A stretch of DNA of 64,000 nt from Methylacidiphilum caldifontis (GCF_017310505.1 NZ_CP065957.1:2046001-2110000), one strand, 5' to 3'; positions 53,310 to 63,068 are shown, counted from the stretch's first letter. Numbers and translations are program-made. The notes: generated by a model not told the origin, from the sequence alone.

Positions 53310-53873
53310 TCAATGCGTTTTTGTCGGGATCATTCCTGACTTTTTTGCATAATTAAAAATTCCACCCGCTTCAATGACCGCTTTAGCATCACCAAGGGGT
53401 TTTAAAGCAAACACCTTATCGTCAATAATAAGCAATTCCTGTTCAAGATCTACAACGACTTCTTGAGCGGTATGAATTTCTTTTGGAATCTCTTCTTGGA
53501 TTTCATAAGGGTAGAGTGCTCCAGTGGCGATGCAGTTGCGGAAAAAAATGCGTGCATAACTGCGAGCAATAATGACCTTGCAGCCCGCAGCAGCCAAAGC
53601 TATGGGAGCATGTTCCCTGGATGAACCGCAGCCAAAGTTTTTACCGGCAATGATAACAGGATATTCGGTTTTGGATCTTCCAGCTTCGACATAACGCTGC
53701 GGATAGCTCGATTCAGGTAATCCAGAGAGAGCAAAACTACCCAGCTTTTCGAGTTCCTCGGGCACGGTCGGCAGGTACATAAGATATTGTGCAGGAATGA
53801 TTTGATCGGTATCAATATTATCTTTTAACACAAAAGCCTTACCAAAAATTCTTTTTGCCATTTTCTTGTTCAA
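53310..53873 (-). CDS. leuD: 3-isopropylmalate dehydratase small subunit
   Basis: A 187-residue aconitase-swivel subunit. VLKDNIDTDQIIPAQYLMYL, ADRSK-type region SKTEYPVIIAGKNFGCGSSR, EHAPIALAAAGCKVIIARSY and ARIFFRNCIATGALYPYE are all characteristic of LeuD. It pairs with LeuC, not present here, to isomerise 2- to 3-isopropylmalate. Within this window leuD is the first minus-strand gene before a divergent pyrB whose start lies only 25 bases away, so the two promoters overlap. It is followed by leuB. Confidence 0.94.
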   Translation of the reverse strand: MNKKMAKRIFGKAFVLKDNIDTDQIIPAQYLMYLPTVPEELEKLGSFALSGLPESSYPQRYVEAGRSKTEYPVIIAGKNFGCGSSREHAPIALAAAGCKVIIARSYARIFFRNCIATGALYPYEIQEEIPKEIHTAQEVVVDLEQELLIIDDKVFALKPLGDAKAVIEAGGIFNYAKKSGMIPTKTH

Positions 53874-53898
53874 TTTCTTTTTATATTTTCACTGGTTA

Positions 53899-54852
53899 AT
53901 GCAAAAGTTAAAACTTGATGAAATAAAAAGAAAGTGGAAAAGAAAAGATTTAATATCTTTGGAACAGCTGGATCGTTCGGAGATAGAAACTATCTTGCTC
54001 ATTGCCAAGGACTTTAAGAAAAAACTCAAGCAAAATGAACCTATCCCTTCTTTGATGGGACATACTGCGGTGGCTTTGATGGTTGAACCCAGCACGCGCA
54101 CTCGGGTCTCTTTCGAGATAGCCGCACAAAAACTGGAAATCTCATTTTTATCGATCGACTACAAATCAAGTTCAATACAGAAAGGAGAGTCTTTAAAAGA
54201 TACAGTCAAAAATCTGGAAGCATTAGGGATCGATTATCTTATTATACGTCATCCTGCTGCGGGTTCACCTTATTTTCTTTCAAAACTGCTTCAGATTTCT
54301 GTCATTAATGGAGGTGATGGGGCTCACGAACACCCCACTCAAGGACTACTCGACTTGATGACCGTTGAGGAACATTTTGGAACGGTTAGTGGGCTTAATA
54401 TTTTAATCGTGGGAGACATTCTCCATAGTCGGGTCGCTCGTTCAACCTTCTGGGCTCTTTCAAAATATGGAGCAAAAGTCAGGTTTGTGGGGCCCAAGAC
54501 TATGCTCCCAGTCTATTTTAGGGATTTTGGCGCTGAAATCAGTTATGATCTGGACCAGTCTCTTCCCGATGCGGATTGTATAGTTTTGTTGCGCATCCAA
54601 CATGAAAGGCAAAAGACAGAACTGTTCCCTTCCTTGAACGAATATATAGCTTCCTATGGACTCACCAAGCAAAGGTTGGCGAAGTGCAAAAAGGATGTTC
54701 TTATCATGCATCCAGGACCTGTAGAAAGGGGGGTAGAGATCGAAAGCGAGCTTGCTGATTCCGAAAAATCGGCTATTTTGAGGCAAGTTGAAAATGGGCT
54801 AGCTGTAAGAATGGCCGTTTATTACCTTCTGAGTAGAAATAAAGCAACTTAA
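53899..54852 (+). CDS. pyrB: Aspartate carbamoyltransferase catalytic subunit
   Basis: A 317-residue enzyme from ATG 53899 (MQKLKLDEIKRKWKRKDLIS). The carbamoyl-phosphate site VEPSTRTRVSFEIAAQKLEI and the GGDGAHEHPTQGLLDLMTVE and LLRIQHERQK segments identify PyrB. It makes carbamoyl aspartate in pyrimidine synthesis. The frame opens 33 bases earlier at 53866, but that start would lie inside the divergent leuD gene, so 53899 is chosen. pyrC follows 23 bases later and carA further on, forming a pyrimidine operon. No pyrI regulatory subunit is present. Confidence 0.95.
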   Translation: MQKLKLDEIKRKWKRKDLISLEQLDRSEIETILLIAKDFKKKLKQNEPIPSLMGHTAVALMVEPSTRTRVSFEIAAQKLEISFLSIDYKSSSIQKGESLKDTVKNLEALGIDYLIIRHPAAGSPYFLSKLLQISVINGGDGAHEHPTQGLLDLMTVEEHFGTVSGLNILIVGDILHSRVARSTFWALSKYGAKVRFVGPKTMLPVYFRDFGAEISYDLDQSLPDADCIVLLRIQHERQKTELFPSLNEYIASYGLTKQRLAKCKKDVLIMHPGPVERGVEIESELADSEKSAILRQVENGLAVRMAVYYLLSRNKAT

Positions 54853-54875
54853 ACAACAATCAATTTCTTCATAAA

Positions 54876-56189
54876 ATGGACAATAAAAAAACCGGTTTTC
54901 ATATTTCTTCTGGCAGACTGATTGATCCTTTGTCTCGTAGAGATGAAATCGGGGATCTCTATGTTGCTGGAGGCAAAATTGTTGATCCCACTGACTTTCC
55001 AGCAGATTTCCAGTGGTTACGGATAGATGCCCAAGGATTGATTATTGCCCCAGGCTTAATTGATATGCACGTGCATTTACGAGAACCTGGAGAAACAAGA
55101 AAAGAAACGATTCGAACAGGCACCTTGGCTGCAGCAGCTGGAGGCATAACCACGGTAGTGGCTATGCCTAACACCATACCGCCGACTGATAATCCCGATA
55201 CGATTACCTGGATCCGAAAGAAAGCTGAGAAAGAAGCCGTAGTGAAGGTATATCCTACCGGTTGTATCACCGAAGGACGCAGGGGAGAAAAACTCTCTCC
55301 TTTCCAATCGCTTGTTCAAGCAGGAGCAATAGCCTTATCGGATGATGGCAATTGCGTGCAAAATAGCCGCATGATGTATCTAGCAATGGAATTTGCTTCG
55401 ATCCTCAATGTTCCTATTCTTGATCACTGTGAAGATACGGCTCTATCTAATGGTGGGGTAATGAACGAAGGGTATTGGAGTACTCTTTTGGGATTACCGG
55501 GTTGGCCAAGCGTAGCAGAGGAGATAATGGTTAGCCGCGATATCCTTCTTTGTGAAAAGACCCAAGCTCGTATCCATTTACAGCATCTGACCACCGAGGG
55601 TTCTGTAAGATTACTCCGGGAAGCAAAAAAAAGGGGGATACCGATTAGTGCTGAAGTTTGCCCTCATCACATAGCCTTGACTGAGTCGGCACTGAGAGAT
55701 TATGACACCCGGTTCAAGATGAATCCGCCCTTGAGAGGACAAAAAGACAGGGAGGCTTTAATCGAGGCTATAGTAGATGGAACAATCGAGGTGATTGCTT
55801 CAGATCATGCTCCTCATACTGTCTTTGAAAAGGAGGTGGAGTTTGAAAAGGCTCCTTTCGGGGTGGTTGGACTTGAGACTCTCTTGGCTGTCTGTCTTAA
55901 GGAACTTTATTTCTCGAAGAAAATGAGCTTACTCGATCTGTTTAGCCGGTTGACCCTAGGTCCAAGCCGAGTTCTTGGCCTTCCACAGCCTTCTTTAGAT
56001 TATGGATCTTCAGCTGATCTTATTCTACTGGATCTTGGAGCGGAATGGACAGTAGAAGCTAGCCAGTTTTTATCCAAGGGAAGAAATACACCTTTTGAGG
56101 GCTTGTCATTGAAAGGAAAAGTAGTCTTGACGATGGTGGAGGGGCAGATCGTTTGGAAAATGGAAGGAAAGGATCTGGTTGTGAAATAG
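54876..56189 (+). CDS. pyrC: Dihydroorotase (PyrC, type I)
   Basis: A 437-residue amidohydrolase. GLIDMHVHLREPGETRKETI (metal site H-x-H-L-R-E-P), ITTVVAMPNTIPPTDNPDTI, HCEDTALSNGGVMNEGYW, ICAEVCPHH-type segment ISAEVCPHHIALTES, FKMNPPLRGQKDREALIEAI and IEVIASDHAPHTVFEKEVEF are all hallmarks of class I dihydroorotases. It closes carbamoyl aspartate to dihydroorotate. The gene lies between pyrB and carA on the same strand. All metal and substrate residues recognised in the family appear to be intact. Confidence 0.95.
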   Translation: MDNKKTGFHISSGRLIDPLSRRDEIGDLYVAGGKIVDPTDFPADFQWLRIDAQGLIIAPGLIDMHVHLREPGETRKETIRTGTLAAAAGGITTVVAMPNTIPPTDNPDTITWIRKKAEKEAVVKVYPTGCITEGRRGEKLSPFQSLVQAGAIALSDDGNCVQNSRMMYLAMEFASILNVPILDHCEDTALSNGGVMNEGYWSTLLGLPGWPSVAEEIMVSRDILLCEKTQARIHLQHLTTEGSVRLLREAKKRGIPISAEVCPHHIALTESALRDYDTRFKMNPPLRGQKDREALIEAIVDGTIEVIASDHAPHTVFEKEVEFEKAPFGVVGLETLLAVCLKELYFSKKMSLLDLFSRLTLGPSRVLGLPQPSLDYGSSADLILLDLGAEWTVEASQFLSKGRNTPFEGLSLKGKVVLTMVEGQIVWKMEGKDLVVK

Positions 56190-56323
56190 GTTCTTGTGAT
56201 CAATTTGTTCTATATTGTTTTTTGTAAGTCTGTTTATTTTTATAACCAATTATTTTTTAATCCCACTCATTTAAAAATTGCCTCTAAGTTAAAAATCTGC
56301 ACTTTTTAAAAATAAAAAAAGGG

Positions 56324-56339
56324 GGGAAGGTCCTTACCC
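56324..56339 (+). promoter_or_regulatory. Possible hairpin over the carA upstream G-rich (SD-like) stretch
   Basis: The 157 bases between pyrC and carA contain GGGGGGAAGG at 56321-56330, a strong anti-16S match but about 16 bases from the ATG. GGGAAG-GTC-CTT-A-CCC (56324-56339) can fold over it as a six-pair stem with one bulge. This could hide or reposition the ribosome site. The rest of the gap is AT-rich with nothing else recognised. Confidence 0.3.
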
Positions 56340-56346
56340 TGATCAA

Positions 56347-57546
56347 ATGAAAAAATACCCTAGGAAAGCTTTCTTAATTCTTGAAGATGGCACCGTTTTT
56401 GAAGGTGAATCCTTTGGAGCGGAAGGCACAGTCGTTGGGGAAGTCTGCTTTAATACTTCAATGACTGGTTATCAAGAGATACTGACTGATCCCTCTTATA
56501 GAGGTCAAATTGTTTGCCTGACTTATCCTGAAATTGGTAATTATGGCATAAATCCTTTTGACCATCAATCCCGGGCTATTCAGGTTTCTGGCTTAGTCAT
56601 TCGATCCCTCTCACCTGTAGCGAGTAACTGGAGAAGTTTTTGGAGTCTTCCCGATTTCTTAAAAAATGAAGGGGTGATGGGAATACAAAAAGTGGATACT
56701 CGCAGGCTGACCCTGCATCTAAGGGAAGCAGGGGTTCTTAGGGGGGTATTGACAACCGAAGACATGGAAAGAAAGGATGCCATGAAATTAGCCCATGGGT
56801 GGGATTATTCAAAGATAGATTTTATAGCTGAGCTGACTACTCCTCGGATGTATAGATGGAATGAAGAAGAGCTCTTTAATCCCATCATAGAACAAATGGC
56901 TAAAGCAAATCCATTAACCGAAGGAAAAAAAGAGTTGATTAGAAAGTGGAGAGAAAAGCTAAAGCAGCAAGCTCAACCTTCTTATCGACTCGCAGTTTTA
57001 GATTTTGGTGTTAAATTTTCTACCCTGCGTTTTTTGCGCCAGCAGGGATTTGATTTATACGTTTTCCCGGCCTATGCGTCTTCGCAAGCGGTTTTGGATA
57101 TTGATCCCGATGGAATCTTTTTATCCAATGGCCCAGGTGATCCAGCCTTATTTAAAAAATTACATGCTCAAATAAAACCTCTCTTAGGTAAAAAACCTAT
57201 TTTTGGAATATGCTTAGGTCATCAGCTCCTGGCTATTGCCCTTGGAGCACAAACTTTCAAATTGCGATTTGGGCATCGTGGAGCTAACCATCCTGTAAAA
57301 AATCTTTTTGATTCAACGATTAAAATTACTTCCCAGAATCATGGGTATGCAGTGAGTGCTGACACTCTGCCAGAAGGACTTAAAGTCAGTGAAATTAATC
57401 TTAGTGATGGGACTATAGAAGGTTTTGTTCATGAATCTTTCCCGCTTTTTTCTGTCCAGTACCATCCTGAAGCTTCTCCGGGACCTCACGATGCTTTAAG
57501 TTATTTTGAATTTTTTTTCAATAAAGTTAAGGGAAATAAAACCTGA
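56347..57546 (+). CDS. carA: Carbamoyl-phosphate synthase small subunit
   Basis: A 399-residue glutamine amidotransferase subunit. The N-terminal CPSase small domain begins AFLILEDGTVFEGESFGAEG and holds EVCFNTSMTGYQEILTDPSY. The class I GATase domain has the catalytic GICLGHQLLAIALGAQTFKL and VQYHPEASPGPHDALSYFEF (His-Glu). It supplies ammonia to CarB for carbamoyl phosphate, feeding PyrB; carB is not in the window. trpD follows after 15 bases. Confidence 0.95.
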   Translation: MKKYPRKAFLILEDGTVFEGESFGAEGTVVGEVCFNTSMTGYQEILTDPSYRGQIVCLTYPEIGNYGINPFDHQSRAIQVSGLVIRSLSPVASNWRSFWSLPDFLKNEGVMGIQKVDTRRLTLHLREAGVLRGVLTTEDMERKDAMKLAHGWDYSKIDFIAELTTPRMYRWNEEELFNPIIEQMAKANPLTEGKKELIRKWREKLKQQAQPSYRLAVLDFGVKFSTLRFLRQQGFDLYVFPAYASSQAVLDIDPDGIFLSNGPGDPALFKKLHAQIKPLLGKKPIFGICLGHQLLAIALGAQTFKLRFGHRGANHPVKNLFDSTIKITSQNHGYAVSADTLPEGLKVSEINLSDGTIEGFVHESFPLFSVQYHPEASPGPHDALSYFEFFFNKVKGNKT

Positions 57547-57561
57547 AGATAACTTGTTAAG

Positions 57562-58638
57562 ATGCCACTGAAATGCCATAACCTTGGTCAGCTTCTAAGC
57601 TCAGCTGTGGAGTTGGATGAAGAGCAAGCCCATGACACAGTAGAGTTTCTTTTGGATCCCTCTGTGAGTGATCTTGAAAAAGAGAATTTTTTGCTGTTTC
57701 TTTCCAAACGTGGTCTCACTGCAGATGAACTGGCTTTTTTTGCAAAAGGGTTTTTGCAAAAAAGTGTTAAACTTCCTTTTCAAGAAAGCTGGAAAGATCA
57801 ACCTCTCTTTGATTGTTGTGGTTCGGGAGGGGGAGGACTGAGCCTTTTTAATGTTTCAACAGCGATTGCTTTTGTCCTTTCCACGCTGGGAGTTCCCGTT
57901 GTCAAACATGGGAATAGAGGCATAACCAAAGTTTCAGGAAGTGCAGATGTACTTGAAAAACTGGGTATAGCCTACAGGCTTCCCCCCGAAGGTCTTTATA
58001 GCTCTTTGATGGAACTGGGGTTTGCTTTTATTTTTGCCCCGGATTACCATCCCTGTTTTGCTCGACTTGCACCGGTAAGGAAAAAGCTAGCTGAAAAGAA
58101 AGTTCAAACTCTATTTCATTTCCTTGGACCGTTACTTAATCCAGCCAGGCCTAAAACCCAGCTTACGGGTGTTTTTAAAGAAGAACATATCGATCTTTTC
58201 GAGGGGGCTTTTCGCCGTTTAGGGGTTGAAAAACCGGTTGTTGTGTATGGTGTCGATGAACAATATAACCCAATAGGTGAGATCGGAGTTGAAGGACGGG
58301 GGAAAGCTAGGGGTCTTTCTCTAGAAACACTTAGGCCAATTTTAACTAAGAATGCTATCCAAAGGGGTTATTTCTCTGGATCTATTAATGATGTCATTGT
58401 AGATTGTGCCCTGGAGAGTGCCAGCTTAATCGAAGCTATTTTTAAAGGTGAAATCAAAGGGTATGCTCGGGGGCTTGTTGTAGCTAATTCTTTTTTGGGA
58501 CTTTTAAGTTGGGGTTGGGATGGACGGCTTGAAGATGCCCTTGAGTCTATTGAACAGGCGATAGATTCGGGAATGGTTTATAAAAAATTGACTCAAGCAA
58601 GGCGGTTCGCATTGGGTTGGAGAAAAGAATGTCCTTGA
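57562..58638 (+). CDS. trpD: Anthranilate phosphoribosyltransferase (divergent)
   Basis: A 358-residue enzyme of the TrpD family. The family core is visible: CCGSGGGGLSLFNVSTAIAF (normally CGTGGDG..FNIST), VPVVKHGNRGITKVSGSADV, FHFLGPLLNPARPKTQLTGV and a helical C-terminus (NSFLGLLSWGWDGRLEDALE). The KHGNR motif, which binds PRPP, is intact, while the first loop has Ser for Thr and lacks the usual Asp (GGGG instead of GGDG). It may still make phosphoribosyl anthranilate for tryptophan synthesis, or be a TrpD2-like relative; no other trp gene is nearby. It follows carA closely. Confidence 0.82.
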   Translation: MPLKCHNLGQLLSSAVELDEEQAHDTVEFLLDPSVSDLEKENFLLFLSKRGLTADELAFFAKGFLQKSVKLPFQESWKDQPLFDCCGSGGGGLSLFNVSTAIAFVLSTLGVPVVKHGNRGITKVSGSADVLEKLGIAYRLPPEGLYSSLMELGFAFIFAPDYHPCFARLAPVRKKLAEKKVQTLFHFLGPLLNPARPKTQLTGVFKEEHIDLFEGAFRRLGVEKPVVVYGVDEQYNPIGEIGVEGRGKARGLSLETLRPILTKNAIQRGYFSGSINDVIVDCALESASLIEAIFKGEIKGYARGLVVANSFLGLLSWGWDGRLEDALESIEQAIDSGMVYKKLTQARRFALGWRKECP

Positions 58639-58740
58639 AGGAGGAAAGACAAATTAAGTGGGTAGTCAAAGAAAGCTAACATAAATCTTTTTTTTATTTT
58701 TTCGAATAGAATCCCAAAATCGTAAAAAGATCGGATCTCA

Positions 58741-59934
58741 ATGAGCTGTTTTTTCATTCCTAATAAAAATTCTCTCTTGAGCCTTTTTTCTTCCTTTTTT
58801 AGAAGACCCTCTTCTTTGTTTATTTTGAGAAAAGGGCTCTATTTTATTCTATTGTTTTCTTTTCCTGTTCTTTCTGTTCAATCTCAAAATAGCAAGCTTT
58901 ACCAAGCCGAAGACGAACCGACTGTTTTAGTCGTTAAAAAGGTCATGCCTGCTGTCGTCAATATCAGTTCGGAAAGAATAGTGCAAAAGAGGGTGCAAGA
59001 TCCCTTCGATCTTTTTTTTGGCCGCTATTACAGCTATAAGGAAAAGGTCAAAAGCCTAGGCTCAGGGGTTATTGTCAGTGCCGAAGGTTACATTATTACC
59101 TGTGCACATGTCGTTGAACGGTCGATCGATCGCAAGGTTCAAGTTACATTAAATGAAAGGAAAACCGCTATTGAAGCTAAAATTTTAGCGGTAGATCCCT
59201 CTGCCGATCTGGCTCTTTTAAAAATGGACTCGAAGACGGCTTTCCCTTTCTTAGACATTCAAAATGTTTCTCCCACCTTGCTTGGGCAAACCGTTATTGT
59301 TCTGGGAAACCCAGTGGGCTATCAAAATAGTGTCTCCAAGGGAATATTAAGCGCTATGAATAGAACGATCGAAACAGAGAACGGTAAAATAGAAGGGTTA
59401 CTCCAAACAGATGCAGCGATTAATCCAGGGAATAGCGGAGGACCAATAGTGGATATTTCTGGAAAATTTGTAGGTATTAGTTCAGCAAAATTTGCAGGAG
59501 AAGCGATTGAAGGGATAGGATTTGCTATTCCGGCTAGAAAGGTGAATATTTTTTATCGAGACGCTTTAGCTGAACTTAAAGGGGGATCTACTAATCCGAC
59601 AAAGTTCAATATTGAAGAGTTATTAGCAAAAAAGTTTGGATTGCATGTGCAAGAAATCAACCAGGATTTAGCTGAAGCTTTCCGCGTACAGGAAGGAATG
59701 GGACTTTTAGTATCGGATGTAGATCCCAATGGACCAGCAGCTAAGGCAGGAATTAAATCTGGAATGATTATTTTAGGTATTGGGAATCGGCGAATTGATG
59801 AACTGGAGTTTTATCCTCAACTCTTAAAAGATATTAAAAGTGGCGAAGGAGTGCTTATGACCGTTATGGTGATTAGAGAAAGCCAAGGTTTTTTTCTTAG
59901 TCAAACTTCGACAGTAGAGGTGTTTGCACGATAG
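58741..59934 (+). CDS. HtrA/DegQ-type periplasmic serine protease with one PDZ domain
   Basis: A 397-residue secreted protease. The N-terminal 48 residues form a basic/hydrophobic signal (GLYFILLFSFPVLSVQSQ). The trypsin-like domain has H123 in ITCAHVVERS, D156 in VDPSADLALL and S232 in NPGNSGGPIV, the complete triad. One PDZ domain occupies about 290-385 (KFGLHVQEINQDLAEAF, GLLVSDVDPNGPAAKAGI). It would degrade or refold misfolded envelope proteins. The single PDZ makes it closer to DegS/short HtrA architecture than to DegP. A hairpin with a T-run separates it from secA. Confidence 0.9.
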   Translation: MSCFFIPNKNSLLSLFSSFFRRPSSLFILRKGLYFILLFSFPVLSVQSQNSKLYQAEDEPTVLVVKKVMPAVVNISSERIVQKRVQDPFDLFFGRYYSYKEKVKSLGSGVIVSAEGYIITCAHVVERSIDRKVQVTLNERKTAIEAKILAVDPSADLALLKMDSKTAFPFLDIQNVSPTLLGQTVIVLGNPVGYQNSVSKGILSAMNRTIETENGKIEGLLQTDAAINPGNSGGPIVDISGKFVGISSAKFAGEAIEGIGFAIPARKVNIFYRDALAELKGGSTNPTKFNIEELLAKKFGLHVQEINQDLAEAFRVQEGMGLLVSDVDPNGPAAKAGIKSGMIILGIGNRRIDELEFYPQLLKDIKSGEGVLMTVMVIRESQGFFLSQTSTVEVFAR

Positions 59935-59997
59935 ATTTTTGCTATTCGAAATTAGAGAGAAAACAGTGTATTTTTTCCATAGTATATCTTAAAGAAT

Positions 59998-60023
59998 AAA
60001 AGGAGCCCTTTTCTCTTTTTTTT
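59998..60023 (+). terminator. Candidate terminator between htrA and secA
   Basis: AAAAGG-AGC-CCTTTT is a perfect 6-base inverted repeat with a 3-base loop (59998-60012), followed by CTC and eight T (60016-60023). It has the form of a rho-independent terminator, though the stem has only two G:C pairs. secA would then need its own promoter in this gap, or read-through. Confidence 0.45.
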
Positions 60024-60050
60024 GAGAATAAGGAAGGGAAGGAAAAGTGT

Positions 60051-63000
60051 ATGATTAAGCAGTTACTTCAGAAGGTATTTGGTTCGAAAAACGAAAGAGA
60101 GTTGAGCAGGCTCTGGCCCATTGTGCGAAAAATAAATGAGCTTGAAAAAGAGCTTTTTGTACTTTCCGACGAAGATCTAGCCCAGAAAACTTTCGAATTT
60201 AAAAAACGGATTGCTGGTGGTGAAAGCCTGGATGACCTGCTTCCGGAAGCTTTTGCCGTCGTTAAGCATGTTTGCCGAAGATTTAAAGAAAGCTCTAAAG
60301 TTATCATCGTTCGTGGTCATCCAGTCGTCTGGGACATGGTTCCTTTCGATGTCCAACTCCTTGGTGGAATTGTCCTTCACATGGGAAAAATTGCTGAAAT
60401 GGCTACGGGTGAAGGAAAAACACTGGTAGCTACTCTTCCTGTTTATTTGAATGCCCTTCTTGGTAATGGGGTGCATGTCGTAACGGTTAATGATTATCTT
60501 GCTGCCAGAGACAGTGAATGGATGGGGGAGATCTACAAATTTTTGCAATTGAGCGTGGGTTGTTTGCAACAAGGACAATCCTATGAAGAACGTCGGGCTC
60601 AATATGCTTGTGATATTACTTATGGGACAAACAGCGAATTTGGCTTCGATTATCTGCGAGATAATAGCATAGCGACTCAAAAGGAAGAAAAAGTCCAGAG
60701 AGGTCATTTCTATGCGATTATCGATGAAGTCGACAGTATTTTGATCGACGAAGCCCGTACACCCTTGATCATATCCGGTCCTGCAACGGTGGCTACGAAC
60801 CAGGAATACGAACGCTACAATCCACAAGTAAGCCGGCTTGTACAACAACAGGTTATCGAATGTGCCCGAATGGCCGAAGAAATTCAAGGATTGCTTAAGG
60901 ATAAAACCGCTAACAGGGAGAAGATCGGCAGGCTTCTTTTCAAGATCAAATTGGGGATGCCAAGGAACAAGCAATTAATGAAATTGCTCGAAGATCCCGA
61001 AACAAGAAGGTTCATGGATGATGCTGAACTTTCTTTATACCAGGATTCTCGCAGGACCGAACTTTATGCTCTAAAAGAAGAGCTGCTTTTTTCAATTGAT
61101 GAAAAAAATAACGAGGTGGACATCAGCGAAAGGGGAAGAAAGTATCTTAACCCTGGAGATCCCGATTATTTCGCCCCTCCTGACTTGGTCGCCCTTTTTG
61201 ACGAGCTTGAAAGAAATCCAGGGTTAGATCCCCGGGAAAAAGAAAAAATTAGGCTTCAAGCACAACAAAAATATGAAGAAGCCACCGAACGAATTCATTG
61301 TGTTTCTCAATTACTCCGTGCTTATTGCCTCTACGAAAAAGATGTTCATTATGTCGTCCAGGATAACAAGGTCATTATTGTTGATGAATTTACGGGTAGG
61401 TTGATGCCGGGAAGAAGATGGAGTGAAGGATTACACCAAGCGATCGAGTGCAAGGAAGGAGTTCATATTGACCGGGAAACCCAGACTTTAGCTACCATAA
61501 CCATTCAGAATTATTTCAGGCTTTACAAAAAACTCGCTGGAATGACTGGTACGGCAGCCACTGAAGCCAATGAATTCCACGATATATACAAGCTTGACGT
61601 GGTCGAGATTCCTACCAACAAACCGTGCAGAAGAATAGACTACGAAGATACTATTTTCAAAACCCGGCGAGCCAAATACCAGAACATTGTACAGAAGATT
61701 AAAGAACTCCATGCCAAGGGACAACCTGTTCTTGTAGGAACCATTTCTGTTGAGGCCTCTGAACTATTAAGCCGAATGTTGAAAAGGGAAAATATTCCCC
61801 ATAACGTACTGAATGCGAAACATCATCAACAAGAAGCTGAAATCATAGCTCGAGCCGGGTATCGGGGTGCTGTAACCATTGCAACCAACATGGCAGGAAG
61901 AGGAACAGACATAAAATTGGGGCAAGGAGTTGCTGAATTAGGAGGATTATTTGTACTGGGAACCGAAAGACATGAGGCACGAAGGATTGATCTGCAATTG
62001 AGAGGTAGGTGTGCTCGGCAAGGAGATCCAGGAGTTTCGAAATTTTACATTTCTCTTGAAGATGACTTGATGAGAAATTTTGGGGATTCCCGTAAAATCA
62101 GTTCTCTTTTAACCAAGATGGGAATGAAAGAAGATGAGGAGTTGGAACATCCATGGTTGACCAAAGCGGTAGCTACAGCCCAGAAACGGGTAGAACAAAG
62201 AAACTACATGATTCGCAAGCATACCCTTCAATACGATGATGTGCTTAACTTGCAGAGAGAAGTCGTTTACGGCTACCGCAACGAGGTTTTGGAAACGGAT
62301 AATCCCAGGGAAGAAATATTTTCTGCTGTCCAGGAAGTCATAGATAGAGAGGTTAAGAATAGACTGTCTAATGGAGAAAATGCAGATTACCTAGGGCTTG
62401 TCCATTGGGTTAACCAACTTTTCCCGATAGCTCTGAGAGAAGATGAGATAGAAAAGATCGGTTCTGCTGAAGAGATAATCGATTATATTTTACAAAAGGT
62501 AAAGAAAGCTTACGAGTTAAAGATTAAATTTGAAGATACCCAGGACCTGGTTTCTCTTGAAAGATACATTATTCTTTCGGCCATTGATAAGCTATGGCAA
62601 GAGCATCTTTATTCGATGGACGGACTTCGGGCAAGCATTGGTTTAAGGGCTTATGGACAGAAAGATCCTTTGATTGAATATAAACAGGAAGCCTATAGCC
62701 TTTTTGAGGATCTTATGAACCGGATCAAAAAAGAGATAGCCCATAATGTTTTTCGGTCCGCATCGAATGTTTTAGCCTTTGAACAGTTTCTTACTTCATT
62801 GAATCGAAGTGAACAACAAGTCGATCCACTTGCTAGAGTTCAACCCCCTATGCATGAGGAAGACGGAGAAGATGGTCGTGAAAAAAAATCAACCAAAGTG
62901 AGCCTTCCTGTAAGAAGATCCGGACCAAAAATGGGAAGAAACGATCCTTGTCCGTTAGATCCAACAAAAAAATTCAAGAATTGTTGCGGTGCTCAGGGAG

Positions 63001-63068
63001 CCAAATGTTGTTTAAAAATTGCCATGGATTTTCCCTATCCTGAAGAAAGACACAAAAAGGCTAAGTAA
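60051..63068 (+). CDS. secA: Preprotein translocase ATPase SecA
   Basis: A 1,005-residue motor protein, longer than the E. coli form because of an insertion after residue 240. EMATGEGKTLVATLP (Walker A near 118-124), FYAIIDEVDSILIDEARTPL (Walker B), NDYLAARDSEWMG, NMAGRGTDIKLGQGVAELGG and ERHEARRIDLQLRGRCARQG (motif VI) are intact. It drives Sec-dependent export with SecYEG. The C-terminal zinc domain reads GRNDPCPLDPTKKFKNCCGA and so lacks the second cysteine of the usual C-x-C...CC motif, with an extra CC eight residues later. AAGGAAAAG precedes the start. cinA follows after 33 bases. Confidence 0.97.
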   Translation: MIKQLLQKVFGSKNERELSRLWPIVRKINELEKELFVLSDEDLAQKTFEFKKRIAGGESLDDLLPEAFAVVKHVCRRFKESSKVIIVRGHPVVWDMVPFDVQLLGGIVLHMGKIAEMATGEGKTLVATLPVYLNALLGNGVHVVTVNDYLAARDSEWMGEIYKFLQLSVGCLQQGQSYEERRAQYACDITYGTNSEFGFDYLRDNSIATQKEEKVQRGHFYAIIDEVDSILIDEARTPLIISGPATVATNQEYERYNPQVSRLVQQQVIECARMAEEIQGLLKDKTANREKIGRLLFKIKLGMPRNKQLMKLLEDPETRRFMDDAELSLYQDSRRTELYALKEELLFSIDEKNNEVDISERGRKYLNPGDPDYFAPPDLVALFDELERNPGLDPREKEKIRLQAQQKYEEATERIHCVSQLLRAYCLYEKDVHYVVQDNKVIIVDEFTGRLMPGRRWSEGLHQAIECKEGVHIDRETQTLATITIQNYFRLYKKLAGMTGTAATEANEFHDIYKLDVVEIPTNKPCRRIDYEDTIFKTRRAKYQNIVQKIKELHAKGQPVLVGTISVEASELLSRMLKRENIPHNVLNAKHHQQEAEIIARAGYRGAVTIATNMAGRGTDIKLGQGVAELGGLFVLGTERHEARRIDLQLRGRCARQGDPGVSKFYISLEDDLMRNFGDSRKISSLLTKMGMKEDEELEHPWLTKAVATAQKRVEQRNYMIRKHTLQYDDVLNLQREVVYGYRNEVLETDNPREEIFSAVQEVIDREVKNRLSNGENADYLGLVHWVNQLFPIALREDEIEKIGSAEEIIDYILQKVKKAYELKIKFEDTQDLVSLERYIILSAIDKLWQEHLYSMDGLRASIGLRAYGQKDPLIEYKQEAYSLFEDLMNRIKKEIAHNVFRSASNVLAFEQFLTSLNRSEQQVDPLARVQPPMHEEDGEDGREKKSTKVSLPVRRSGPKMGRNDPCPLDPTKKFKNCCGAQGAKCCLKIAMDFPYPEERHKKAK

